DNA of 64,000 nucleotides from Powellomyces hirtus (GCA_025526995.1 JAHLKG010000009.1:806001-870000), one strand, 5' to 3'. Positions 33,134 through 43,970 are shown, numbered from the stretch's first letter. Notes: a model not told the origin generated them from the letters alone. Numbers and translations are program-made.

Positions 33134-36100
33134 ACGCTTGCACCATCTCAGTACCCCAACCCCGGATGCAAGACAAGATCCCCACGGACAGACCGGGACC
33201 CCGCATTCACAGGAAGACATTTGTGGTCCACGGGAAGGTACAAGGGCACTTTGCCCGCATCCTAATCGATACCGGATGCAACACCCTGATCATCAGCGAC
33301 ACTTGGGCCGCCAAACACGGCCTCCCGACCTACACCTCCCCAACTCCGCTGGAGGTCCGGTGGGGCGACAGAGCGGGAAACTACGGGGCAACAAAGATGA
33401 CCTGTGGGGACCTCTTGGTGTTCACCGAGGAAAAGATCACCTATCGGGAGGATACCGTACCGTTCGTGGTCGCGCCAATCAGGGTCGATGCCATACTGGG
33501 CTTGCCATTCATATTGGGGCTGGACGTCCGAGGGCTTTTCGACCAAGAGGGCTTTCCAACGATGACATTCTACCACGACGGCCAGACCCTCAGCCTTCGA
33601 GCCAAATCGACCAACCGCCACTGGGAAGCACCGTCCGCGTGCGCCGCCCGCCTACTCTCCCCACGAGAGGTACGACCCCGCAGATTCCAGCCGGCGAAGC
33701 CAGCACTCAATGCAGAGGGAATCTACACGGCCAAGCAATGGAAACGCTTGATGAAGAAGGGCAAGATCACTGGAGTCTTCGAGGTACACATCGTAGATGC
33801 GATTCCAGTCGCAGAGGCTCAATTTGTACGGACGGTCGACGCCAAGAAAAGGGCAATCTTGGAGGAACGACGCCACACCAACACTGAAGCCAAGGCGGCA
33901 GATCAGGAAGACCCGCTAGAGGCGCTGGCAGCCGACCATCCACTCCGACTGACCCTAGAGAAATACGTCACGACGCTATTCACCGAGCAGTCAGGCATGC
34001 CTCCGGACCGAGGCGAGGACAATTTCACCATTCGGCTCAAACCCGGCTCGAAGCCCGTGATGCAGCCACTCCGGCATTTGAGCCCTGACGAACTGGACGA
34101 GCTCGGCCAGCAGATGCAGCGTTTAATGGACAAGGGTTGGATCTCACACTCTCGCAGTCCGTGGGGCGCGCCCGTCCTATTTGCCCCAAAGAAGGACGGC
34201 GGCCTACGCTGCTGCATTGACTACCGGGCACTGAACAAGATGACTCACAAGGATGCCACGCCACTTCCAAACCTCTCGGAGCTGCGCGACAGGCTTGTCA
34301 ACATGCGGGTATTCACCGCGATCGACATCCGCGACGCGTACCACTGCATCATGATCCGACCGGAAGATAGGGAGAAAACAGCGTTCCGAACACGTTTTGG
34401 ACATTTCGAATACAATGTTCTACCTTTCGGCTTAACTAATGCACCTGCTACATTCCAGCGACTAACCAACAAGCTCTTGGGCGACAAGTATGACGCCTAC
34501 GTGATCTCGTACCTCGACAATATTCTCATATTCAGCACCAACATGAGTTCGCACATTCAGCACGTCGACGAGGTCCTCAAGACCTTGACGGAACGTCGCC
34601 TCCACGTCAAACCCAGCAAATGTCAATGGGCGGTTGACGAAGTCGAGTTCTGCGGCCACCGAGTCGGCAAGGATGGCCTGAGTATCGCCCCCTCCAAGGT
34701 GACCGCGGTCCGGGAACGACCTCGCCCAACCAACCCCCTGGAGCTCCTTAGCTTCATGGGCCTCGTCAACTATGTCAAGGAATACATCCCCGAGTATGCA
34801 CAGATTGCCCTACCCCTAACAAATCTGCAATCCGGCAACCGCCCATGGCAGTGGGGTGACGAGGAAGATCGAGCGTTCAATCACTTAAAGGAATTATGCT
34901 CCTCGGCACCCACCCTAGCGTACTTCGACCCGGCGCTCGACACCTACTTGTTCACGGAAGCATCGGGCTACGCCTACGGCGGATGGCTGGCACAACCGGC
35001 CAAAGGGGATTTCCCTTACCCTCACCCACTACCAACCACCAAATCGGGCTTAGCCAACCTCCCGCAACTTCGCCCGGTGACATACTACTCCCGCAAGATG
35101 CAACCCGCCGAGACTCGATACCCCGTGCATGAACAAGAACTACTGGGATTAGTCAAATCCATACGCGCCAACCGCCATTACCTCATCGGCCGCCCATTCC
35201 GCGCGTTTGTTGACCACAAATCCCTGATCTACCTCCAGGAACAACCCCACCTGTCACGTTGCCAAGCAGGCTGGGTCGAGTTTCTCCAACACTTCGATTT
35301 CTCAGTGGAATACCTCCCTGGCACATGGAATTCGGTCGCCGACTTCCTCAGTTGCGACCCGACTTACGCCCCCAAGTGTGCAACCTGCCAGGCCAAGATC
35401 GACGTGGTCACCGCCATTGTGCAGACGGAGAAGCCCGTCCCGACGCACATGCCGACCGATGCGGACTGGACCCAAGGGCTCGCATCGGATGCTTTCGGCC
35501 AAAACATCTTACTAACCATCAACAGTCCACCGGAGAACCTATCCGGCCATGCACGCCGATTCCGGACAGTGGACTCCCCTCCGCACCGCTTCTTGATGTA
35601 CCATGACCGTCGGTACGTCCCCGACAGCTTGCGGGGGCCACTCCTTCAGATTCATCACGACTCCCTCGCGAACGGTGGTCACTCCGGTGTCCAACGAACG
35701 CTCGCCAAACTTTTGGAGTCGTACTATTGGCCTCATATGGAGCGTGATGTGTACCAATATGTCCGCACCTGCCCTACCTGCCAACGTCACAAGCAAACCG
35801 CGCCGATCGGTTTCCTCCGCAGCTTACCAATCCCCGACGCTCGTTGGCAACAAATCGGCATGGATATATTCTTCCCCACGTCATGCTCTAAGGGGGGGGA
35901 ACCTCGGGTAGAGCCCGACGTGACGAAGAACCCTTCGCACCACACCGGCAAGAGACTGACCAAGACGGCGGACGCCGTACTCCTCATCGTTGACTACCTT
36001 TCATGCCGCGTGATACTTCTACCTACTAACACACGTGCTACAGCTCCGGAGACGGCTCAACTCTTTCTAGAACAGGCATTCTGCCACACAGGGTTACCCC

Positions 36101-37055
36101 ACACCATCGTGAGCGATCGGGACCCCAAGTGGCTAGCAGAATTCTGGCGGTACCTTATGCGGGCACTCGACGTCAAGCAGGAACTTTCGTCGGCACGACA
36201 TCAGCAGACCGACGGCAAGGTGGAGAACGCCATCAAGACGATCAAGGGAATCATGGGCCCCTTTCTTGACTATGCCGGCTCCAACTGGAAGAGTTTACTC
36301 CCCACCCTCGAGTACAACTACAACCAAACGCCGCAGACGTCGACGGGACTATCCCCTTTCGAGATTGACGTAGGCCGCGTTCCCCGAGTACCGAACCAAT
36401 GGGTAGCACCTAACCCCGGAGAGATGATAAGACAATCGGCACAAACCGCTGTGGAGAGACGGATTAAGGAATTCGCGACGTGAGTCGCATTGTGCAGCAA
36501 CGGCTCCGAGACGCACAGGACCAGCAGGCAAAGTACTACGACCGCAAGAAGCACACGGAAGCATACCGAGAGGGTGACAAGGTCTTACTTCATCGTGAGG
36601 GTATTGCGATTACCAGCGTCACCACAAGGAACAAAAAACTGGCTGAACAATGGATTGGGCCATTCACAATACGCGGCAAGGGCCCGCATCCTGACACCTA
36701 CGAGCTCGAACTACCCAAGGAGTTCACCGGGTTGCACCCAGTCTTTCATGTCAGCATTCTGAGACGTTACCATGACCCGGGCGGTACCCCATACAGACAG
36801 GTCACCGCCCCGCCTGAGCCCGAGAAGGACGAAGACGGTCAGGAGACCTACCAAGTGGACAAGATCCTAAATGCCAGATGGCACAGGAACACCGAGCAGT
36901 TCTTAGTCAAGTGGACAGGTTACGACAACACCCAGAACACGTGGGAGCCGTATGCACACGTGAAGGGAACGACTGCACTGGAAGAATGGCTCCGGGAGCA
37001 CCCCGGAGAGGACCGCGGCCAAAGGCTAGCGGCCAGGCAACGTAAGAGAACCTAG
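33127..37055 (+). pseudogene. pol: gypsy-2 Pol with chromodomain, one frameshift
   Basis: Protease active site ILIDTGCNTLII (about 33262-33297). Reverse transcriptase: CCIDYRALNKM, VFTAIDIRDAYHC, NVLPFGLTNAPATFQ and YLDN in place of YLDD (AAT at 34519-34521). RNase H: LFTEASGYAYGG with E for the first catalytic D (34957-34959). Integrase: HHDS-x4-H...CPTCQRHK, GMDIFF, SDRDPKW, TDGKVENAI. A one-base loss near 36475 relative to gypsy-1 ends the first frame at KEFAT. The second frame (36480-37055) carries the rest of the integrase and the chromodomain EQFLVKWTGYDNTQNTWEPY, which targets related elements to heterochromatin. Confidence 0.93.
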
Positions 37056-37128
37056 ATAGCGAGCTGTACCGTAAATTAACAAGAGAGATGCTACTTGAGG
37101 TAGAGGACATTATAGTGCGAGATTCCGG

Positions 37129-37960
37129 CATCGTTGGACGATGGCCGGAGGCTGCTGGGCAGCATACCTCGCTGGGCGAGATGCCGGCATCGTTGGACGA
37201 TGGCCGAAGGCTGCTGGGCAGCATACCTCACTGGGTGAGATGCCGGGATCGCTGGGCGATGAGCCGACGGCTTGCCGATGCAAGGTGACCGGCACCAGAT
37301 TTGCATGGCGGCGTACCTCGAGACCCGCGGGGACCATGGCCGTGGTACATACCTACGCGAAGGGGAAGAGAAGGGCTTTGGCCAAGATACCGGCATCGTT
37401 TGACGATGGGCCGAAGGCCGCTGGGCGGCATACCTCACTGGGTGAGAAGGGTGATGCTGGGCATCGACCGGCTGCCGATGCAAGGTGACCGGCACCAGAT
37501 TTGCATGGCAGCGTACCTCGAGACCCGCGGGGACCATGGCCGTAGTACATACCCACGCGAAGGGGAAGAGAAGGGCTTCGGCCAAGATACCGGCATCGTT
37601 TGACGATGGGCCGAAGGTCGCTGGGCGACATACCTCGCTGGGCGAGATGCCGGGATCGCTGGGCGATGAGCCGAAGACTGCGAGGCAGTAGACCTCACGA
37701 GGTGAGATGCCGGCATCGTTGGACGATGGCCGAAGACTGCGAGGCAGTAGACCTCACGAGGTGAGATGCCGACATCGTTGGACGATGGCCGAAGGCTGCT
37801 GGGCAGCATATCTCGCTGGGCAAGATGCCGGGATCGCTGGGCGATGAGCCGAAGACTGCGAGGCAGTAGACCTCACTAGGTGAGATACCGGCATCGTTGG
37901 ACAATGGCCGGGGAGCCGCTGGGTGGTCTTCCCAACCGGGAAGTGTGATGCAGGGCATCT
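37129..37960 (+). repeat. Array of about 27 triloop hairpins in gypsy-2 3' region
   Basis: Examples: CATCGT-TGG-ACGATG 37129-37143; GCTGC-TGG-GCAGC 37151-37163; CTCGC-TGG-GCGAG 37168-37180; CTCAC-TGG-GTGAG 37227-37239; ATCGC-TGG-GCGAT 37248-37260; GCCGC-TGG-GCGGC 37417-37429; GATGC-TGG-GCATC 37452-37464; GTCGC-TGG-GCGAC 37617-37629; ACTGC-GAG-GCAGT 37676-37688; CTCAC-GAG-GTGAG 37693-37705. Stems vary but stay paired while the 3-nt spacer is nearly constant. Spacers between hairpins (GCCGAAG, ATAC, ATGCCGG) repeat too. A longer sub-repeat of about 170 bp (37270-37440 and 37485-37650) interrupts the series. Confidence 0.9.
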
Positions 37961-38176
37961 ACCATGAGCACCATAGCCGGGAGGAAGCCGAGTGACATTG
38001 GACACAGCGGACGCATACGAAATGCTACAAGGCTCAAGGGAGCACAGCGATGAGAAGGCAAGTACAGCAATGAGATTGTGGGACTGAATTTGATTATACG
38101 GGCCAAAGGCCAGGCCCCGAAGGAGCAACAGACAACAAGTGAAAGTATGTACAAGAAGGAGGGGGGGGAGAACTAA

Positions 38177-38909
38177 TCAACCAATCTTGGTGAAGGAGAA
38201 TTGGCACCGGTTGCCGTGGCACCGGTCGCCCAACCCGCACCGGAGGGGGGTGTAATTTGCCACGTTCATCTCGCTGCAAAGAGAGCTGAGTTAGTCAGGT
38301 AAGACAGCAGCAGGCCGAAGAGTACTACTTACGCGTGGACGTGGCCCATGCAGTGGAGATGGTTGCATGGAAACATGCGGAGGTCCGCTCCGACATGGTT
38401 GCAGCCAGCGAACTGGCACCCGGCGGGGATGGCCGCAAAGAAGAGGACCCGGTCGCAGTGGGGGGCGCCGCACGTCAACTGGCCCTGAGGGCCGTCGTTC
38501 TGGAAAGCAAAGGGACAAGGGAACTATACCGTTAGGAAGACATCAGGCCGCCTCTCAGCGAAGGGGAACATACCGTGTCGTCGGCCGCCGCCACGATGCA
38601 GGGCCGGCACACCAGATGGTGGCATTCAGACATAAACATCTTGCTCTTGCGGAAGTGGCGGCACTTCCAGCAGGCGGGCAAGTCGGCTGACCTCTCGGGG
38701 GTGGACTTTTCATGGACCGAGGGGTCCTGGAGACAACAAGGGAAGACGGGGAACATGAGACGAGTTGCCACAGCCGAGGATGAGCACCGACCCCTACTTA
38801 CCCGGGCGGGCTGGGCCGCTTGGTCGCGCCCTTTGCGAGTTGTTGGGTGGGCCGGCGCTTGCCCGCGGTGGTGGTGAGGGAGAGGAGAGTTGTTGGCGAC
38901 GTCGGCCAT
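38177..38909 (-). CDS. Antisense RING-like zinc-finger gene in gypsy-2 (four exons)
   Basis: Counterpart of 30805-31544. The ATG at 38909 (MADVANNSPLP), all GT/AG splice sites, the Cys/His positions (CWKC, CHHLVCRPC, CGAPHC, CQFAGC, PCNHLHC, CGLGDRCHGNRC) and the stop at 38177-38179 are kept. Exon 1 differs from gypsy-1 by two compensating indels (near 38877 and 38818), so residues between them are read in another frame in one of the copies. Whether it is a captured host gene or an element-specific regulator is unknown. Confidence 0.6.
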
Positions 38910-38965
38910 GTTGTTTGTATGTATGTATGTATGTATGTGCGTGTGTGTGATGTGTGGGTGTGTCG
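38908..38965. repeat. TG/TATG microsatellite
   Basis: Runs of TGTA and TG repeats just outside the antisense gene start, also present at 31545-31600 in gypsy-1 with a different number of repeats. Confidence 0.8.
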
Positions 38966-39368
38966 GGCTACAAAGGAAAGAAGAGCGAGAGGGGGGGAGA
39001 TTCAACGGGCAGTACCTTTTAAAGGCTCGACCTGCTTGGGAACGCTCGGAAATTCAGGTGTTAGTGTTTCATCCCCTACGGAGCGCAGCAGATGTCACTT
39101 ATCGAAATCCGCATGGAGGAAGCTACTCGTGATTCATCTAGGGCCCCTGTGAAGAGAGAAATAGACTTTCCGACGATTTTGCGCACCACAAAGGGCAGAG
39201 ACTACCCGTCGGAGACTACCGCGACGCGACCCGCGCCAGGGGCGCCCCCCCAGCCTCATCTTCCCACAACCACGTCAGCATCCGTTAACCCGCTGCCGCC
39301 CGGCTTAGGCAAGCTTCGCCTCGCTGAAGAGATTCGAGCCTAAGAGATAGTCGCAAATCTAAGGGGGG

Positions 39369-39643
39369 TGTAATGAGGCGTGGCTCACCAGCCTAAGCCT
39401 AGACACGTGTCGGAAAGGGTCCCGCGCGAGATGGATGCTAGCGTCAGCATCCCGAAGGGTACTAGACCTCAGGGATGGCCACGGATGGCCATCACGTGAC
39501 CAGGGCTGCTCCGCGGCCTAGAAGAAAAGTAGGAATGCTCCGACGAGGGCGCATTTAGGACTTAGAGATCTTACAGTAGAATTAGAGATAGGGAATTCCC
39601 GAATAGAAGACTAGACTCTGGCAACGGACCTAGTATTATGACA
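39369..39643 (+). repeat. gypsy-2 3' LTR
   Basis: 275 bp; the end is TATTATGACA with a substitution in the terminal repeat. Followed by the GAGAG target duplication. Confidence 0.93.
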
Positions 39644-40024
39644 GAGAGGGGGGAGATCCAACGGGCAGTACCTTTTAAAGGCTCGACCTGCCTGGGAACG
39701 CTCGGAAATTCAGGTGTTAGTGTTTCATCCCCTGCGGAGCGCAGCAGATGTTACTTATCGAAATCTGCCTGGAGGAAGCTACTCGTGATTCATCTAGGGC
39801 CCCTGCAAAGAGAGAAATAGACTTTCCGACGACTTTGTGCACCACGAAGGGCGGAGACTACCCGCCAGAGACTACCGCGACGCGACCCGCGCCAGGGCCG
39901 CCTCCCCAGCCTCATCTTCCCACAACCACGTCAGCATCCGTTAACCCGCTGCCGCCAAGCTTAGGCAAGCTTCGCCTCGCTGGAGAGATTCGAGCTTAAT
40001 AGATAGTCGCGAATCTAAAGGGGG
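39644..40024 (+). mobile_element. gypsy-1 3' remnant after the gypsy-2 insertion
   Basis: Matches 38994-39368 of gypsy-2 (GAGATCCAACGGGCAGTACC versus GAGATTCAACGGGCAGTACC and onward) and runs through a polypurine tract (AAAGGGGG) into the 3' LTR at 40025. This places the two halves of gypsy-1 on either side of gypsy-2. Confidence 0.92.
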
Positions 40025-40299
40025 TGTAATGAGGCGTGGCTCGCCAGCCTAAGCCTAGATACGCGTCGGAAAGGGCCCCGCGCGAGATGGATGCTAGCGT
40101 CAGCATCCCAAAGGGTACTAGACCTCAGGGATGGCCATGGATGACCATCACGTGACCAGAACCGCCTCGCGGTCCAGAAGAAAAGTAGGAATACTCCGAC
40201 GAAGGCGTATTCAAGACTTGGGGATCTTACAGTAGAATTAGAGATAGGGAATTCCCGAATAGAAGACTAGACTCTGGCAACGGACCTAGTATTATTACA
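40025..40299 (+). repeat. gypsy-1 3' LTR
   Basis: 275 bp, closest to the split 5' LTR of gypsy-1, followed by the AGATT target duplication. Confidence 0.93.
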
Positions 40300-41530
40300 A
40301 GATTTCAAGCTGTTCCTCACAGACTGCACTGTACTACACATGAGCATAGATCCAAGCACTTTTGTCCTGGAGCACCCCTCTTCCTCCGACGTGGGTATTT
40401 TCCTGAACTGGACAATTTGTAACACAACCATGGAGGTATCATGATGTTTTAACCGCTTGCGGCAAATGTATTAAGGGCAAATTGTTAACATGTGTTGTTA
40501 TAATGTACAGCACCGAAGCCCCACATATGAGAGTCTCCACATATGAGGGTCTTTACACACAAACGGTCCCTCAGCAATGAATTTGATGTCTTGTTGAGAA
40601 TGGACATGGTCTACGTCCGTGACTCTGCCTTGGTGGAATTTCTGAACCATTTTTGTGGCACCACCCCTCCCGGCCACATTTTGAGGCAGCTCAACGCCGG
40701 CACCATCCACCTTTGCCTCGGGTGGCTTGAGGTTCCACTGCATCATGCTCACCGTACTCCGCAGGCCTATCTGCTCGCTGACATGATCATGTCCAACAGG
40801 GCCAAGTTAGAGAATGTGAGATGGCCATAAAAGCAAATATACATACATATGTTTTTCGGCTAGTAAAAAGCCATGTTCTACATCAAGGCAAACACGCCTC
40901 ATAAGCAATTATTGTAATTGTTCATAAGCAACCCCCAAAACTACTTCGCAGTTTCATGACTGTCAAGTGATCCTCTCCACATTACTATCAATAGAAACCA
41001 ATTTTCTATATAAGGGGAGGAAAAAGATCTCCCCTTTGGAATTTGGAGACAATCTACCACGCGATTGCCTTTCCCCTTAAGAGATCAAAGACTTTGACAC
41101 CTTTTCTCCTTCTTCTCTTCTCTTCACACTTCTAAATTGCAACCCTCTATTGCCGTTCTTGCTCTCATAAAACTCCTAGTTCAAACCTTCCGCCTGGAAC
41201 CTCAGGCACCTTACAGAGAATGTGAAGTGAAGACAGTGGCACGCCAGACGTGGAGGATTTTCGATTGACCTGATTGTGTTTGTTGCCCCAGATGCAAATC
41301 TTCAAAATTTCGTAAAGTCCACCTAGGTGGTTTTTTTTTTTTGCCGCTGCAGCTCCTCACGCAGGCAAAGCTCATATCACTTTTGTTTTTTTTTTTTTTT
41401 TAACTATAAACACCTCTGTCTCTTTGAATACATTCTTTTTTTGCATATTTCCATCATCGGCTATAGGGCCAAGGGTTGAGGTTTGTCGCGTGCCGAACGC
41501 GCGACGAGAAAATCATCAGGTAGAGTTCTA
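40300..41530. repeat. Dispersed repeat copy Y, right part
   Basis: Continues copy Y after gypsy-1. It matches copy X at about 17325-17345, 17675-18450 (single, not duplicated) and 18455-18720, and is itself interrupted by a solo LTR. Confidence 0.75.
40815..41215. mobile_element. Solo LTR of a third LTR-retrotransposon family
   Basis: 401 bp starting TGTGAGATGG and ending CACCTTACA, flanked by GAGAA (40810-40814 and 41216-41220). Copy X at about 18448 has the uninterrupted site. It contains CTATATAAGGGG (TATA-like, near 41007) and pyrimidine-rich text, as expected of an LTR promoter. No internal region remains. Confidence 0.75.
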
Positions 41531-41585
41531 TATACAGTGGCTCACGCCGGGTTTGTCAATTTTGCCAAATCCGAACGAGATTACT

Positions 41586-42062
41586 TCAGATGGCGCCCAT
41601 AAAGTAGAACACAGCTCCTGAGATAATCATATCGACCAACTGCCTTCCAGCTGCCACAATGTTCAAGATTGGGAGCCTGTCTTCCCACAAGAGCTGCTCA
41701 ACATGGACGGGGACCTGGAGTCCAAGCCACAAGATGGCCGACGCGGTAGCAACGCCCACGAGCGAGCGGGGCTGGCGGATAACGACAAAGCTCGCCCAAG
41801 TTTTCGATCCCGTAAGAACGCGGAGGAGACTAATGTGGATAGAGGCTTTGACGATGTTGGTGGCAAAGTTGAGCGCAAACGCCTTGTTGACCTCGCTGGT
41901 GTTGACGGGGCCTTCGCCCCACGTGAGGTTGTTCTTTTCCTTTTTCAACGCGGATTTCCAGGTGGCGCCAAATAAGGGGCCGTACGTAATGATGCCGGTG
42001 ACGGCATGGGCGACAGAGGCGGCGGCGGCGGGGAAGAGGACGGTGGAGAGAAGGTTGTGCAT
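41586..42062 (-). CDS. Small multi-pass membrane protein, DUF1761-like
   Basis: 158 aa from the ATG at 42062 (MHNLLSTVLFPAAAAS) to TGA at 41586. Four hydrophobic segments: about residues 5-28, 65-85, 108-128 and 138-156. The first segment with VAHAVTGIITYGPLFGATWK resembles the DUF1761 signature (small residues, Gly, Tyr, Pro-Leu-Phe-Gly, Trp). Function of the family is unknown. The start is the first ATG in the open frame; an upstream exon cannot be excluded. It lies head to head with dynactin p25. Confidence 0.6.
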   Translation of the reverse strand: MHNLLSTVLFPAAAASVAHAVTGIITYGPLFGATWKSALKKEKNNLTWGEGPVNTSEVNKAFALNFATNIVKASIHISLLRVLTGSKTWASFVVIRQPRSLVGVATASAILWLGLQVPVHVEQLLWEDRLPILNIVAAGRQLVDMIISGAVFYFMGAI

Positions 42063-42396
42063 GTTTTGACGTGTGATTTCGTTCTGGATGGGAAAGGCGT
42101 GAGAAGAGGGGCCGAGTTGAGAAACCAGAGCCAAAATTAGCTACACGTTGCCGTAGTATACCTCGAGACTTTGATGGTAGGTGGCCAACCGTAGGACGCT
42201 GCTCTTAAGAATTTCGTACTCGGGCAGGCGATCGAGGAGCTGATAGGGAAATAACGCCGGGGAGGTCGGTTGGTCACGCGCATGGCCTTCGATCGTAGTG
42301 ACATAAGCAAAAAGCAAGCGGCTGCGCATCTCATAAACTGTCAAGCGCAGCGATACTTCCCGCCCATGCGAATATCATCCCCAAGCCGAAACAAAG

Positions 42397-43387
42397 ATGG
42401 AATCAGCAATATGCCACTATGATAAGAGAGAATACATTGAGACGGTACGAGTCCCCTGGTGCGTGCGCGAGGTGAAAACACAACATTGGTGAATACGCAG
42501 GTCTCTGATGCTGGAAAAAAAAAAAACATGTTCGTCCCTCCTCGCCTAACAGGACACTGGCAACAAAGTCAGCCGCAAGTCCGTCATTTGCGGCAGTCAG
42601 AATATCGTTCTAGGCGGCAAGGTCCGTGTACTAAGAAGCTGATGCTCCGCTTGATGTATCGTCATCCGACTCTAAACTCGTCGCGTGCTCTTTCGTAGAC
42701 CATTATCCGCAAAGACTGTATCGTCCGCGGGGACCTCCGACGCACGGGCACGGGGCACGCTGTCGTGGTAGCGATCGGGCGGTACTGTTTCCTCGGGGAA
42801 CGATGTGTGATACGGCCGCCCTACAAAACATATAAAGGGTACACCCAAAAAGCAGTACAAAGTCGCTACTTGTCGTATCCACTGGGGACTGACCAGGAAA
42901 GCAACTGGACAGGGTCTTCAACTACTACCCGATGAAAATCGCGGACCACGTGGTGGTTGGGCAAGATTCCGTCGTGGAGGCTGCGCAGATTGGGTCATAT
43001 GTGCATATCGGCAAGAACTGTGTGATTGTAAGTTATGTGTTCACCTTTCGCGTTGTTTGACATTTGGGTTCATTTTTTTTTTTTTGTTGTTCTTCTCTTG
43101 ACAGGGCCGGTTTGCTATCATTAAAGACTGCTGCCGGATCCTAGACGGGGCCGTGGTGCCGCCCAATACAGTTGTGCCATCCTTCTCGGTCTTTGGAGGA
43201 AATCCAGGTGTGTCATTCTGCTTCAAACACATGGTTTAATACATTTCACCAACTGGCGTTCCTGATTCTCCCCGTGAATCCCTTTCAATTTCAAGCACGA
43301 CTCGTGGATGAACTGCCAGAATCGATCCAGGAGGTGTATGAGACGCAAACAAAGGAGTTTTACTATGACAAGTTTCTGGCTGGATAA
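42397..43387 (+). CDS. DCTN5: Dynactin subunit 5 (p25)
   Basis: Six exons, all with GT/AG borders and consistent phase: 42397-42444 ([16 protein letters not shown]), 42553-42621 ([17 protein letters not shown]...), 42699-42838 ([13 protein letters not shown]...[12 protein letters not shown]), 42913-43027 ([15 protein letters not shown]...[11 protein letters not shown]), 43105-43207 ([15 protein letters not shown]...SVFGGNP), 43296-43387 ([16 protein letters not shown]...FLAG). The hexapeptide repeats form the left-handed beta helix of the pointed-end complex, in which p25/p27 helps dynactin bind cargo such as endosomes. Length (188 aa) fits the family (human 182). Confidence 0.95.
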
Positions 43388-43970
43388 AAGTGATGTTGGA
43401 CAGGGAACGGGTGATCAGTTGGGCTTCCTCATGGGCTGCGGAGGCCATCTCGGGACGGCGGATGCCTCCTCCAATCGCTCTGGGATACACCACCCCTCCC
43501 ATAGACCCAGTGGTCATTGGGCTGACAAGGGAAAGCGATGTGGCTGCTCGACGGTCGAACGCCAGCAAGGGACGTCAGCTCTGAATTCCAAAAATGTCAT
43601 ATCTGCCGGAGGCAGATACGCGCGAGATGATCCGATCTCCATCACATCGGTCTGCGGCACCGATGCCCTGTTATCACAGCTTGCGATGGTCGAGGAGGTA
43701 GATTTAGACATGTATTGCGCGCGACGTAGTAGAGATAAGGGGCAAAAGAATAAGAAAAATGAAATGAAACGAAATTGAGAAGACGAAAGGCGGGAGTTAC
43801 AAGCGAGAAAACAGGGACAAAGAGTGTTGCAGCGATTATAGGTGAGCGTGAGGCAGTGTGTTTAAACAATATAAGGAGTGTAGTGCGAGAAAAGAGGTAG
43901 CGCCCGTGGTAATGCGGGATAAATGTGCGCTAGCAAGGATAAGGATAAGAGAGAAATAAAATGACGGTCA
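43388..43970. other. Convergent intergenic gap DCTN5 / PUF gene
   Basis: 583 bp. Open frames occur on both strands (for example minus 43514-43711 from an ATG), but none has a recognisable family or supported splice links. Confidence 0.35.

Larger units (their letters stand above)
31619..39643 (+). mobile_element. gypsy-2: Ty3/gypsy chromovirus inserted in gypsy-1
   Basis: 8,025 bp. LTRs 31619-31893 and 39369-39643 are each 275 bp and share variants that set them apart from the outer pair. Target duplication GAGAG at 31614-31618 and 39644-39648. The primer-binding site follows at 31894 and a polypurine tract (AAGGGGGG) ends at 39368. It is full length but carries a gag stop, a one-base frameshift near 36475, a reverse-transcriptase active-site change and an RNase H active-site change, so it looks recently inactivated. 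Confidence 0.94.
19449..40299 (+). mobile_element. gypsy-1: Ty3/gypsy chromovirus, outer element of the nest
   Basis: The 5' LTR starts TGTAATGAGG at 19449 and the 3' LTR ends TTATTACA at 40299. The 5-bp target duplication AGATT is at 19444-19448 and 40300-40304. Both LTRs are 275 bp once insertions are removed: 19449-19545 plus 25260-25437, and 40025-40299. The two outer LTRs share variants (for example GGCTCGCC, GATACGCGTC, GATGACCATC) that differ from the inner pair. Two elements have landed in it: copia in the 5' LTR and gypsy-2 in the 3' region. Net length is 7,107 bp. It lacks 917 bp of gag/protease and carries several stop codons, so it cannot act on its own. Confidence 0.93.

Noticed and set aside
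31619..40299. Tandem LTR array from unequal crossing-over
   Set aside because: Shared variants pair the outer LTRs together and the inner LTRs together, and GAGAG duplications flank the inner element, so nested insertion explains the order.
42137..42344. Minus-strand 67-aa frame upstream of the DUF1761-like gene
   Set aside because: No splice link to 42062 was found and it lies in the DCTN5 promoter; an extra first exon remains possible but unsupported.
43390..43711. Minus-strand open frames between DCTN5 and the PUF gene
   Set aside because: Two frames begin with or contain ATG codons, but no splice site joins them and no family is recognised; they lie in a convergent gap where 3' UTRs are expected.
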